Origin: Roseateles sp.
GTDB lineage: Bacteria > Pseudomonadota > Gammaproteobacteria > Burkholderiales > Burkholderiaceae_C
Assembly: GCA_016790285.1 (NCBI GenBank)
Contig: JAEUPJ010000020.1
Span: 1-64,000, forward strand
DNA: 64,000 bases
Reading direction: 5' to 3'
A model generated the notes under the pieces. That model saw only the letters and a program-made list of their open reading frames with translations. It did no database searches and was not told the DNA's origin. Below are positions 47,111 through 55,881 of the stretch, piece by piece. Positions within the stretch are counted from its first letter, which is position 1. Each line of letters begins with the position of its first letter. The position numbers were made by a program, and so were the translations under genes.

Positions 47111-47650
47111 TCAGTTGTAGACCATCGAGTAGGTGATGCTGCTGGCGACGGTACCGGCGGACGTCGCGCCCGTGGCGAAGTACTCGGCGAAGTAGTTTGC
47201 CGTACCGGCGCCGGCCGACAGCGACGTCGCGGTCACGTTCTGCGAGCCGGTGGGCTTGTCCAGACGAATGGCGCCGCCGGTGGCGTTCGAGAGGCGCAGT
47301 TGAACGCCGGTCGCCGTGCCGGTGCTCTTCAGGTTGCCGTTGTTCATGTCCACGTTGCTGTTGGTCTCGAAGAAGGTCGTGAACGTGGTCGGGGCGCCGA
47401 CACCCGTCGGGCAGCCGGAAACGGCGATCGCGAAGGCCGTGGAGCCGCCCGTCTGGCCGGCGCTGTTCAGGTTGGTGGTCGCCAAGGTCGGCAGCGTGAC
47501 CGTCTGGTTGGCCGATGCGGCGGACACCGCGCAAGTGGAGGTCTGGAGTTGGCCTGCAAAGGTGATGGTGCCGTCAGAGGCGTGCGCCGACGAGAAGGCC
47601 AGGGCGAGGGCGGCAGCAAGGCCGAAATTGGACAGTTGATGGATGCGCAT
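47111..47650 (-). CDS. Fimbrial major subunit-like protein (minus strand)
   Basis: This 179-residue precursor is a type 1-like pilin for chaperone-usher assembly. It has a signal peptide (1-24, ending SSAHA), a mature N-terminal strand DGTITFAGQLQTSTC with the first disulfide Cys, the second Cys in VSGCPTG, and a C-terminal strand ending TYSMVYN with the penultimate Tyr recognised by the chaperone. Start ATG 47648-47650 has an aggaa site. It faces away from the chaperone-usher genes at 49480-52857 and has its own terminator, so it is expressed separately, perhaps at a higher level. Confidence 0.9.
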   Translation of the reverse strand: MRIHQLSNFGLAAALALAFSSAHASDGTITFAGQLQTSTCAVSAASANQTVTLPTLATTNLNSAGQTGGSTAFAIAVSGCPTGVGAPTTFTTFFETNSNVDMNNGNLKSTGTATGVQLRLSNATGGAIRLDKPTGSQNVTATSLSAGAGTANYFAEYFATGATSAGTVASSITYSMVYN

Positions 47651-48136
47651 TGCGTTGGTTCCTATGAAGTTGTCTCGTCGCGCCTCACCTTGCGATGAGT
47701 TCGACGCGGGGCGCATCGTCCGCGTGACAAAGATCACGCGCTGGACCAACTGACGAAGAGCGCGTGAGTGGGAACGAAGCGGGGCTCAGCGGACTCGAGC
47801 CGCGGCGATGGGGAGGGCCGCACCATATTCAGGGGTGAGTGCCCCCGGCGCTCTGGCCGGATGACGTGCAACAAGACACGCCGCCCAACAAATACCCCAG
47901 TTTTGGGGATGGTGTTGGCCTGTGTTCGAAAAGGGCTGCGACTTATTAACGCTTATCCTGTCGGGCCTAAATGAAACCGTTTACATGCGCTGGATCGAGG
48001 CGCTGCGTCGCTACACAATTTGCCTGCGGATACTCGTTGGAACAGCCTCATGAATCGGGGTCAATACCGGCGAGGTCACATTTAACTGCAGCGCATCAAT
48101 ATCGAATGCGCGGCAATTTTCAAGACAGGATGTGTC
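47651..48136. other. Divergent regulatory region between pilin genes
   Basis: These 486 bases separate the minus-strand pilin from the plus-strand mini-pilin and are more AT-rich in the second half. They hold a small hairpin cccca/tgggg at 47894-47907 and AT-rich promoter-like stretches around 47940-47970 (ttattaacgcttatcctg). No gene and no pair of inverted repeats flanking an invertible promoter is visible. Confidence 0.5.
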
Positions 48137-48457
48137 ATGAAGCGTCAATTTATCACGATTCTGCTGACTGTTGTGGCGTTCAATTCTCACGCGTCTTCCG
48201 GCTCCATTCGCTTCTACGGTGCACTGGTGGAGCCCACGTGCCAGACCCAGGGGGTGGAAGAGGTGACCGGTCATGTGCAGGGTGCCTTGAGGCTCAGCGG
48301 ATGTCGCACCACATTTGTCAAAACGACCGACGTGGGTAGTCGGCTGGATTCCATGCGGGTATTTACTGGTGGATTGAAGGAAATCGCGCTTTCGGCGCCC
48401 GCGGCATTATTGGCCGGGCGCGCAACGGTTCAAGAATTGGTCATCAATTACCAATAG
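48137..48457 (+). CDS. Very short pilin-like exported protein
   Basis: This 106-residue product has a signal peptide (1-20, MKRQFITILLTVVAFNSHAS), a mature start GSIRFYGALVEPTC like a pilin N-terminal strand, Cys35 and Cys56 in a pilin-like pair (LSGC), and a C-terminal strand ELVINYQ with penultimate Tyr. The central about 70 residues of a normal pilin are missing. It could be a decayed pilin, an assembly terminator or a minor subunit. Base composition is less GC-rich than the neighbours. A small hairpin (48468-48482) follows the stop without a T run. Confidence 0.7.
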   Translation: MKRQFITILLTVVAFNSHASSGSIRFYGALVEPTCQTQGVEEVTGHVQGALRLSGCRTTFVKTTDVGSRLDSMRVFTGGLKEIALSAPAALLAGRATVQELVINYQ

Positions 48458-48898
48458 TCCAATTGAGGCCGCCGACGGCGGCGACTGAACGCGGGGATTT
48501 GCCGAGGCGCTGGAAGCGCTCGGGATGCTATTCCAGCCGCGTTGCTATATTTAGCGCTCAGGAATGCCGGATTGGCCGAATCCCAACGGGGCGGGCCGCC
48601 GGCTTCATGGCTTGGGCTCGCGACTCGTGAGAGTCGCCCTGCGTTGCCTGGCGCTAGATGCTGGCCCCCCCCTTGGGGTGGGCGTGGCGTGTTGACGCAG
48701 CGCCGTTTGACTTGGGGTGGTCGCAAGCGCGGACCGCATGCCCTCAATTGGTGACTCCGGCGGGCGCATTCGTTCCCCGGTGCATGTGCTTCGTCAGTTG
48801 GTTTGGCGCCGGGATGGCGCCATCGGAATCATTCGTTCCGTGCCAATCCCGGCCATTCATCTGCGCTAACGACGCGACGACTTCCAAAGGAACCTCCC
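48458..48898. other. Upstream region of the fimbrial operon
   Basis: These 441 bases carry no supportable gene. They contain several short GC hairpins (gccgcc/ggcggc at 48468-48482; ggcgcc-gggat-ggcgcc near 48815) and a repeated cttggggtgg stretch (near 48672 and 48713). Probably leader and promoter of the pilin-chaperone-usher operon, or remnant of a lost gene between the mini-pilin and the pilin. Confidence 0.45.
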
Positions 48899-49459
48899 AT
48901 GCGCCCCTTCATGCACAAGATTTCGGCAGCCATTGTGATCGCGACTGCATCGCTCGCTGCCCATGCTGTCGATGGCACTGTCACCATCACCGGTACGGTC
49001 AGCGCGACTACTTGCACGGTCAGTGTCAATGGCGGCTCTGCCAGCAACACGGTGACCTTGCCCACGATCGGCGCAAGCGCGTTGGTCGGTAGTGGTGCTG
49101 TCGCTGGCGCGACCGCCTTCAGCATCGGCGTAAGCGGTTGCACCACCAGCCAGAGCAGCATGGCGCCCTACTTCGAGGCTGCCGGGTCGTCTGCCTTCAA
49201 TGGCGGGCGCCTGGCGACTGGCGTCTCCGGTGTTGACATCCAAATCCTCACGTCCACCGGCGGCGTCGTCAACCTGAGTGGCTCCGCAGCAGTGGCTAGC
49301 GGCCAGACCGGGCAAGGGGTTCCCGTCGTTCCCCTGAGCGGAGCGAATCCCAGCAAGTCCGCGACGTCCAACTTCGTGGCTCGGTACTACTCGAACGCCG
49401 CGTCGGTGGGCACGGGCGCCGTGTCGGTTGCCCTCGCCTACACCATCACCTACCAATAA
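48899..49459 (+). CDS. Fimbrial subunit (first gene of the chaperone-usher operon)
   Basis: The 186-residue precursor has a signal peptide (1-23, ending SLAAHA), the mature strand DGTVTITGTVSATTC, a second Cys in GVSGCTT and a C-terminal VALAYTITYQ strand with penultimate Tyr, all typical of pilins. The ATG at 48899 has an aaagg site, and the frame upstream is not conserved. It resembles the minus-strand pilin in general pattern but is not a recent copy. It is followed 20 bases later by its chaperone gene. Confidence 0.9.
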   Translation: MRPFMHKISAAIVIATASLAAHAVDGTVTITGTVSATTCTVSVNGGSASNTVTLPTIGASALVGSGAVAGATAFSIGVSGCTTSQSSMAPYFEAAGSSAFNGGRLATGVSGVDIQILTSTGGVVNLSGSAAVASGQTGQGVPVVPLSGANPSKSATSNFVARYYSNAASVGTGAVSVALAYTITYQ

Positions 49460-49479
49460 GCCAATAACAAGGGATCACC

Positions 49480-50238
49480 ATGAGCCTCAGCCAACGACTT
49501 GCCAGCAGCCTCAGAGCTGCGGCCCTCGGTCTGGTGGGCATGGCCGCTGTGGCGGCCCACGCCGGCGTCATCATCATCGGTACCCGCGTGGTGTACCCGT
49601 CCGATGCACGTGACGTGAATGTCCGCCTGACCAACAACGGCACCACGCCCGCTCTCGTGCAGGCCTGGATCGACGATGGCGATCCGGCCATGAACGCCGA
49701 GACCGCCAAGGTCCCCTTCGTGTTGACGCCGCCTTTGGCGCGTATCGACAAGGCCAAGTCACAAACCCTTCGACTCATCTACACAGGTCAGGGCTTGCCT
49801 CAGGACCGGGAAACGTTGTTCTGGCTGAATGTGCTCGAGGTACCGCCCAAGCCGGAGGAGGGCACCAACTACCTGCAGTTCGCGGTCCGTACGCGCATCA
49901 AGGTGTTCTATCGGCCGGCGAGCCTGCACAAGGGCGAGCCGTCGGATTCGGTGTCGCAGGTGGGCTGGCAGTTCAAGTCGACGGATGCCAAGTCGGTGGT
50001 CATCGAGGCGACCAACCCGTCACCCTACTACCTCTCCCTCTCTCAATTCCGTCTGGTGGCCGGCGGCAAGGAAGTGGGTTCGCCGATGAACGTGACATTG
50101 CGGCCCAAGAGCACGGAGTCCATCACGGTTGCAGATGCCGACATCGATCCCAAGGCGCTGTCCGGCGTGAAGTACCAGGTGATCAACGACTTCGGCGCGA
50201 TGGTGGAAGGTGAGAAGTCGCTGACTTCTCGGCCCTGA
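49480..50238 (+). CDS. Periplasmic fimbrial chaperone (PapD family)
   Basis: This chaperone donates a beta strand to pilins in the periplasm and hands them to the usher. The 252-residue precursor has a signal peptide (about 1-28). The first immunoglobulin-like domain begins GVIIIGTRVVYPSDAR, with the pilin-anchoring Arg in TRVVY, and includes the conserved WLNVLEVPPKP and FAVRTRIKVFYRP (anchoring Lys) segments. The second domain ends GVKYQVINDFG. It sits between the pilin and usher genes, the normal order. Confidence 0.95.
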   Translation: MSLSQRLASSLRAAALGLVGMAAVAAHAGVIIIGTRVVYPSDARDVNVRLTNNGTTPALVQAWIDDGDPAMNAETAKVPFVLTPPLARIDKAKSQTLRLIYTGQGLPQDRETLFWLNVLEVPPKPEEGTNYLQFAVRTRIKVFYRPASLHKGEPSDSVSQVGWQFKSTDAKSVVIEATNPSPYYLSLSQFRLVAGGKEVGSPMNVTLRPKSTESITVADADIDPKALSGVKYQVINDFGAMVEGEKSLTSRP

Positions 50239-50259
50239 GTCGTACGAAAAGAACCCAAG

Positions 50260-52857
50260 ATGTCCAGGCAACACCCCCAAAGGCGCATGGCCGCCTTGAT
50301 CCAACTCGCCCTTGCCTCCATGGCGCTCGGCGCGATGGGCGCGGCACACGCTGCTGACGGCGCGGGTGCGGCCCGCCCAGCGGCGGGGCCCATCTCCGCC
50401 TCGTTCGTCGAATTCAACGGTGCCTTCCTGCGCGGCAGCTCCGAGAACGCGGTGGATGTGAAGCGCTTCGCGCTCGGCAATCCGCTCTTTTCGGGCTCCT
50501 ACCGCGTGGAGGCAACGTTCAACGGTGAGTGGCTTGGCAAGCTGGAGGTGTCGCTGGTCAAGAATCCAGCGACCGGGCAGGTCGACGTTTGCCTGGACCG
50601 CGCGCTCATCCGGCGCCTGGGGATCGACGTGGCCAAGGCCTCGCCCAAGGTGCAAGCCTTCATGGCCGAGAAGGGGCGAGACCCGTCCGGCGATGGCGCG
50701 TCGCAGTGTCTGTTTGCAGCTGACATTGACGCCGCTGCCAGGGCCGAGTTCGACTCGGCCGAACTCAAGCTGGCCCTCAGCATTCCGCAATTCCTGGTCA
50801 GTCGCCGTGCCCGTGGCTACGTTTCTCCCGAAGCCTGGGACCCGGGCGTGCGGGCGGTGGCGCTGGACTATCAGCTCAGCGGTTTTCACACCAAGACACG
50901 AACCAAGGAAGGCGTCGTGTCCAAGGCGTCCACAGCCTTCGCCGGTGTTGCCCTTCGCGCCAACCTCGGCGATGGCTGGCAGTTCACCCACATGGGCAGC
51001 CTGCGCAGTTCCAGCGAATCGGGCTCGAGCTACACCTCGACCGGGTCCTACCTGTCTCACGACATTCCGTCCTGGCTGTCGAGTGTGCGTATCGGGAATG
51101 CGAACACGGGTGGCCAACTGTTCGACAGCGTCGCGTTTCGCGGCGTCCGCGTGAGTTCAGACGAGCGCATGCTGCCCGATTCGATGCGCGGTTATGCACC
51201 CGTGATCCGTGGGCAGGCGCGTGGCAATGCTGTCGTCACCGTGAAGCAGAACGGCGTGCTGCTGCGTGAAGTGGTGGTTCCTGCAGGCGCGTTCGAGATC
51301 GACGACCTCTTTCCGCCAGGATTCGGCGGCGATCTCGTCGTGACCGTCACCGAAGCCGATGGCGCGCAGACCACGAGCATCGTGCCTTTCACCGCGGGGC
51401 CGGAGGTCTTGCGCGAGGGGCAATGGCGTCACGACGTTGCTGTTGGCCAATTGACCGGTGCGCGCCTGGGCAACCGCCCGGGCTTCGTGCTCGGAACCCT
51501 GCAGTACGGTTTCAGCAATGACGTCACCGGTGCCGTGGGCGCTACGGCCATGTCGCGCTACGGCGCGCTTCTCTTCGGTGGCGCCGTCAACACCCGCCTC
51601 GGCTCTCTCGGCCTGAATGCGACCTTCTCGCGGTTCCAGTCGAGCAACGCCGGCACCCTCGTCGGGTCCAGCTACAGCGCTTCCTATGCAGTTGCCATGC
51701 CGGCGAGCCGGACGAACTTCTCTTTTGTGGCTTACCGGTACAGCACGCAGAACTACATGTCCGTCAGCGACGCCGAGATGGCGCTTGATGGGCTGGTGCT
51801 GCCATCACCCTACAAGGTCAAGAACCGCTCGGTCGCGACGGTGAACCAGATGCTGGATGACCGCTCTCAGCTCTACCTGAATGGCACGTACCAGACGTAC
51901 TGGGCGGGTACGCGGCATGACCTGAACTTCAACGTGGGCTATTCGCTTTGGTTCAAGTCCATGCAGTTCACCGTGAGTGCAGGCCGCTCGTCCTACAACG
52001 GTGCGGCGGCAGCCACCTCCATCTACAGCGTGGGATTGGTCATTCCCCTCGGCGGCGTCGGCTCCACCGGGACAGTCAGCACCAATTACCAGCATGACAA
52101 GCTCTACGGCAACACCGCGCAGTTGACCGCTGGTGGCGCGTTCGGTGAGCGGCGCGAGTACGGCTACAGCGTTTCTGCTATCAAGTCGGGCCAATCCTCG
52201 CCGTCACTGTCGGCCAGCGCCAGCTGGCGAGCCAGCGCAGGCTCTGTGGCGGCATCGGTTGGCAAGAGCAGCAACGGCTCACAGCAATCGCTGAGCGTCG
52301 TAGGCGGGCTGGTCCTGCATGCCGGCGGCGTCTCGGTGGCACCGTCCGTGGGAGAGACCTACGCGCTGGTCGATGCCCGGGGGGCCTCGGGCGCGAACGT
52401 GATGACGGGCATGAACGTCACTGTGGACCGCAATGGCTATGCCATCGTGCCCTACCTGTCGCCCTACCAGCTGAACAACATCGACCTGGATCTGCGCAAC
52501 GTCTCCTTGGACGTCGAGCTCGAGTCCACGTCAGCGCAGGTAGCGCCGCGTGCGGGAGCCGCCGTGCTGGTGAAGTTCAAGAGCCGCCAAGGCGTGCCGG
52601 CCCTGATCGACCTGACGCCGGACAAAGGTTCCATCCCGCTTGGCGCGTCGATCACCGACCTGCAAGGCGTGACGGTCGGCGTGGTCGGCCAGGGTGGGGT
52701 GGGCGAAATTCGCGTGAAGGAAACGCAGGGGCGCTTGCGCGCGTCCTGGGGTGACGGGGCGAACCAGTCTTGCGACTTTGACTATGTGTTGGGCGAGAAG
52801 CCGGCTGGTCAGCCTTTCAGTCGTTCCGCAGCGAAGTGCCGCATGGCCTCGCTGTAG
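50260..52857 (+). CDS. Fimbrial outer membrane usher protein
   Basis: The usher is the outer-membrane pore that assembles and secretes the fimbria. The 865-residue precursor has a signal peptide (about 1-31), N-terminal chaperone-binding domain (about 45-170, with CLDRALIRRLGID), 24-strand barrel with plug (GFHTKTR near 205; GYAPVIRGQARGNAVVTVKQNG and AGAFEIDDLFPPGFGGDLVVTVTEADG, in parts, near 310-365) and two C-terminal domains (RQGVPALIDLT; CDFDYVL). Length is normal. No tip adhesin follows, so subunits come from the pilin genes upstream or elsewhere. Confidence 0.95.
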   Translation: MSRQHPQRRMAALIQLALASMALGAMGAAHAADGAGAARPAAGPISASFVEFNGAFLRGSSENAVDVKRFALGNPLFSGSYRVEATFNGEWLGKLEVSLVKNPATGQVDVCLDRALIRRLGIDVAKASPKVQAFMAEKGRDPSGDGASQCLFAADIDAAARAEFDSAELKLALSIPQFLVSRRARGYVSPEAWDPGVRAVALDYQLSGFHTKTRTKEGVVSKASTAFAGVALRANLGDGWQFTHMGSLRSSSESGSSYTSTGSYLSHDIPSWLSSVRIGNANTGGQLFDSVAFRGVRVSSDERMLPDSMRGYAPVIRGQARGNAVVTVKQNGVLLREVVVPAGAFEIDDLFPPGFGGDLVVTVTEADGAQTTSIVPFTAGPEVLREGQWRHDVAVGQLTGARLGNRPGFVLGTLQYGFSNDVTGAVGATAMSRYGALLFGGAVNTRLGSLGLNATFSRFQSSNAGTLVGSSYSASYAVAMPASRTNFSFVAYRYSTQNYMSVSDAEMALDGLVLPSPYKVKNRSVATVNQMLDDRSQLYLNGTYQTYWAGTRHDLNFNVGYSLWFKSMQFTVSAGRSSYNGAAAATSIYSVGLVIPLGGVGSTGTVSTNYQHDKLYGNTAQLTAGGAFGERREYGYSVSAIKSGQSSPSLSASASWRASAGSVAASVGKSSNGSQQSLSVVGGLVLHAGGVSVAPSVGETYALVDARGASGANVMTGMNVTVDRNGYAIVPYLSPYQLNNIDLDLRNVSLDVELESTSAQVAPRAGAAVLVKFKSRQGVPALIDLTPDKGSIPLGASITDLQGVTVGVVGQGGVGEIRVKETQGRLRASWGDGANQSCDFDYVLGEKPAGQPFSRSAAKCRMASL

Positions 52858-52890
52858 CGAGAAGGAGCGCGCGTCCTTGATGAAGCGAAG

Positions 52891-52915
52891 GCCTCGTCGC
52901 TGCGACGGGGCTTTT
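52891..52915 (+). terminator. Terminator of the fimbrial operon
   Basis: A 9-bp stem gcctcgtcg (52891-52899) / cgacggggc (52903-52911, one T-G pair) with a three-base loop is followed by TTTT at 52912-52915. It lies 34 bases after the usher stop. Confidence 0.88.
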
Positions 52916-52970
52916 GCTTCGACCAGGCAGCCGCAAGGGGCCATCGGGCCCACTGGCCTGGGCCGGTGGC

Positions 52971-52994
52971 GGGGCAGGGGCAGGGGCAGGGGCG
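52971..52994 (+). repeat. Short GGGGCA tandem repeat
   Basis: Four consecutive hexamers (ggggca three times, then ggggcg) lie between the usher and yicC genes, outside any coding region. They mark the border of the accessory fimbrial block and may be slippage-prone. Confidence 0.9.
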
Positions 52995-53027
52995 CCGCCT
53001 GGCCGGCGCCGCACCACCGCAGCCAGC

Positions 53028-53942
53028 CTATTCGATGTTTTGCACCTGCTCCCGCATCTGCTCGATGGCCACCTTCATTTCCACGGACACGTTGGTCAAC
53101 TCAAGCGCAGCTGATTTCGAGCCGAGGGTGTTCGCTTCTCGATGGAGCTCCTGGATGAGGAAATCCAGCCGCTTGCCCAGTTCGCCGCCTTTCTTGAGCA
53201 GACGAGTGAGCTCGTCCAGGTGGGCGCGCAGGCGGCCGAGTTCTTCCGCCACGTCGATGCGGATGGCGAAGGCGGCAGCTTCATTCAGGGCGCGCTCCTG
53301 CAGGGCTTCCTTGGGCACCGTGTTGCCGGCGCCAGTGGCGGCCAGGGCCTCCTCCCAGCGCTCCAGAAAGCGCTGCTGCTGGCGCTGGACCACGGCCGGC
53401 AGCAGGGGCTCGGCCTCGTCAGCGAGCTGCCGCAGCCGGGCGATGCGCTCCTGCAGGATGGCCACCAGCTTCTCGCCCTCGCGCTCGCGGGCCTCGGCCA
53501 GCCCCTGGACGCAGGCCTGCGCGGCCTCGAGCGTGGCTGCATCGAGCTGGGCGGGGACTGCCGCGCCGCTCTTGCACCAGTTCAAGGCTTCGTGGACCGA
53601 CAGCGGCGCGGCCTGGGGCATCCAGGCCTTCACCTTGGCCTCGAGGTTGGCCAGCCGGTTGAGTTGTTCGGGTTGCGGTTGGGGCCAGGCGCCGTCGGCT
53701 TCGCGCTGGGTGTTGATGCGCAGCTCGATCTTGCCGCGCTTGAAGCGCGCAGCCACGAGCTCGCGCAGCTGCGGCTCCAGCCCGCGCAGCTCTTCGGGCA
53801 TGCGCATCGACAGGTCCAGGAAGCGGCCGTTGACCGACCGCAATTCGACGCTGACCGACGCTTGTGTGACAGGATTGCCGTCCTCGGCTTTAGGGGGTTG
53901 CGCCACAGAATTGGCATACCCGGTCATGCTGTAGACTGGCAT
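53028..53942 (-). CDS. yicC: YicC/YloC family endoribonuclease
   Basis: YicC-type proteins are stress-related endoribonucleases. The 304-residue product starts MPVYSMTGYANS, the usual family start. It contains VELRSVNGRFLDLSMRMPEELRGLE (in parts, about 33-57), ELRINTQREAD and the C-terminal LGKRLDFLIQELHREANTLGSKS with the closing VEMKVAIEQMREQVQN (in pieces), all strongly conserved. I chose ATG 53940-53942. The frame runs further upstream without conservation. In relatives gmk lies directly downstream. Here the fimbrial block separates them. It is divergent from the kinase gene by 46 bases. Confidence 0.94.
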   Translation of the reverse strand: MPVYSMTGYANSVAQPPKAEDGNPVTQASVSVELRSVNGRFLDLSMRMPEELRGLEPQLRELVAARFKRGKIELRINTQREADGAWPQPQPEQLNRLANLEAKVKAWMPQAAPLSVHEALNWCKSGAAVPAQLDAATLEAAQACVQGLAEAREREGEKLVAILQERIARLRQLADEAEPLLPAVVQRQQQRFLERWEEALAATGAGNTVPKEALQERALNEAAAFAIRIDVAEELGRLRAHLDELTRLLKKGGELGKRLDFLIQELHREANTLGSKSAALELTNVSVEMKVAIEQMREQVQNIE

Positions 53943-53988
53943 TTCGCACTCGCAAAAACTGACGTTAACAAGAGATTCAAGCGCGATT

Positions 53989-54957
53989 ATGTCCAAGCCG
54001 AAGCCGGCGCCCTTACCCGCAGGCACGGTGGTTGGGGGCTACCAGATCATCAAGCGACTGGCGGCGGGCGGTTTCGGTGTGGTCTACCTCGCCGAGGACC
54101 CCGACCACCACCTGGTTGCGCTGAAGGAATATCTGCCCTCGTCCCTGGCCGAACGTTCGCCCGGCGAGCTGACGCCCCGCGTCAAGCCCGAGAAGCAACC
54201 CTTGTATCGTCTGGGGCTGAAGAGCTTCTTCGAGGAAGGGCGCTCGCTGGCCCAGATTTCGCACCCGAGCGTGGTTTCGGTGCTGAATTTCCTGCGCGAG
54301 AACGAAACGGTCTACATGGTGATGAATTACCTGCAGGGCGACACCCTGCAGGATTTCATCGTCACTGCGCGCGACATGAAGCGCGACAAGGTGTTCCGCG
54401 AGTCCACCATCCGCAGCCTCTTCGACGAGATCCTGCGCGGCCTGCGCATCGTCCACCAGCACAAGATGCTGCACCTGGACATCAAGCCGGCCAACATCTT
54501 CATCACGAACGACAACAAGGCCGTGCTGCTGGACTTCGGCGCCGCGCGTGAAGTGCTGAGCAAGGAAGGCAACTTCATCCGCCCGATGTACACGCCCGGC
54601 TTTGCCGCGCCCGAGATGTACCGCCGCGACGGCTCGCTCGGCCCCTGGACGGACATCTACGCCATTGGCGCCTGCATCTACGCCTGCATGCAGGGCTACC
54701 CGCCCAACGACGCGCCGCAGCGATTGGAGAAGGACCGCCTGTCCCTGAGCCTGTCGCGGCTGCGCAATGTCTACTCCGACAACCTGCTGGAAGTCACCGA
54801 GTGGTGCATGTCGCTGGACCCGCTGTCGCGCCCGCAGAGCGTGTTCGCGCTGCAGAAGGAACTCGCCCGCGAGACCGAGCGCCGCTACACCAAGCTGAGT
54901 TTCAGCGAGCGTCTCAAGCTCCAGCTTGAGAACCTCAAGTCCGGAGCGAAGGCCTGA
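53989..54957 (+). CDS. Soluble serine/threonine protein kinase
   Basis: The 322-residue protein is a Hanks-type kinase without membrane segment or PASTA domains. It shows the glycine loop RLAAGGFGVVYLAED (about 24-37), ATP-binding Lys46 (ALKEYLP), the catalytic loop HLDIKPANI with Asp164 (HLD in place of HRD), DFG at 182-184 and the PGFAAPEMY substrate segment. It overlaps the PP2C phosphatase gene by one base, so the two form a switch pair. Targets are unknown. The same pair next to yicC and rph is, from memory, conserved in Burkholderiales. Confidence 0.93.
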   Translation: MSKPKPAPLPAGTVVGGYQIIKRLAAGGFGVVYLAEDPDHHLVALKEYLPSSLAERSPGELTPRVKPEKQPLYRLGLKSFFEEGRSLAQISHPSVVSVLNFLRENETVYMVMNYLQGDTLQDFIVTARDMKRDKVFRESTIRSLFDEILRGLRIVHQHKMLHLDIKPANIFITNDNKAVLLDFGAAREVLSKEGNFIRPMYTPGFAAPEMYRRDGSLGPWTDIYAIGACIYACMQGYPPNDAPQRLEKDRLSLSLSRLRNVYSDNLLEVTEWCMSLDPLSRPQSVFALQKELARETERRYTKLSFSERLKLQLENLKSGAKA

Positions 54958-55868
54958 TGCGTTTCAACGTCTTCCAGGTCAGCCGCCGCGGTGGCCGCGA
55001 GACCAACGAAGACCGCATGGGCTATTGCTACACGCGGGAAGCCGGCCTGTTCGCGCTGGCTGATGGCATGGGCGGCCACCCGGAGGGCGAAGTCGCCGCG
55101 CAGATCGCGCTGCAGACGCTTGCAGCGTTGTTCCAGCAGGACGCTCGCCCGGTCATCGAAGACCCCCAGGGCTTCCTGCAGGAGTCCATCGTCATCGCCC
55201 ACCAGCAGCTGCTGCGTTACGCCGCCAGCAAGGGCCTGTCGGACACCCCACGCACCACCATCGTGGCCTGCATCCTGCAAGGCAACCAGGCGTGGTGGGC
55301 GCATTGCGGTGATTCGCGCCTGTACCTCGTACGCGCCGGCAAGCTCATCGCCCGCACGCGGGACCACTCCTACTCCGAGCTGCAAGAGGCCCTGGGCCGC
55401 GTGGCGCGCGGTGGCGAACCCTTCAATCGCAACGTGCTCTTCACCTGCCTGGGCAGCCCGGGCAAGCCCATGGTCGACTGCCAGGGCCCCTTGGTGCTGG
55501 AGCCGTCGGACCGCATCCTGCTGTGCTCGGATGGCCTCTGGGGCAGTGTGGAAGACGGCGAGATCGTCCAGCAACTGGCCGATCAGGACGCCATCTCCGA
55601 AGCGGTGCCCGAGCTCGTCGAGCAGGCGCTGCGCCGCGGTGGCGAGCGCAGCGACAACGTCACCGTGCTGGCCGTCGAGTGGGAGGGCGAAGGCGATCCC
55701 GCCGGCGACACGACGCAGAACCTGGGCAACTCCGGCTTCGCGTCCACCATCCAGGGCGCCCTGGACGTCGACCTCGTGGCCGCCATGGACGACGAGGAGA
55801 TCGAGCGCTCCATCCGCGAGATCAACGAAGTCATCCGCCAGTCCGGCCGCGGCGCCAATCGCCGCTAA
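54957..55868 (+). CDS. PP2C-family serine/threonine phosphatase
   Basis: The 303-residue protein reverses Ser/Thr phosphorylation and most likely counters the kinase just upstream. PP2C motifs are complete: [13 protein letters not shown] (metal Asp), [14 protein letters not shown] (about 32-45), [12 protein letters not shown] (about 116-127), [12 protein letters not shown] (about 187-198) and [13 protein letters not shown] (about 233-245), each with the metal-binding Asp residues. A C-terminal acidic tail (about 250-303) follows. It is soluble, and its start ATG overlaps the kinase stop. Confidence 0.94.
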   Translation: MRFNVFQVSRRGGRETNEDRMGYCYTREAGLFALADGMGGHPEGEVAAQIALQTLAALFQQDARPVIEDPQGFLQESIVIAHQQLLRYAASKGLSDTPRTTIVACILQGNQAWWAHCGDSRLYLVRAGKLIARTRDHSYSELQEALGRVARGGEPFNRNVLFTCLGSPGKPMVDCQGPLVLEPSDRILLCSDGLWGSVEDGEIVQQLADQDAISEAVPELVEQALRRGGERSDNVTVLAVEWEGEGDPAGDTTQNLGNSGFASTIQGALDVDLVAAMDDEEIERSIREINEVIRQSGRGANRR

Positions 55869-55881
55869 CTTCCTTTCCGCC

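Noticed and set aside
47651..48136. Possible invertible (fimS-like) promoter switch between the pilin genes
   Set aside because: No pair of matching inverted repeats bounding the region and no recombinase gene in the window.
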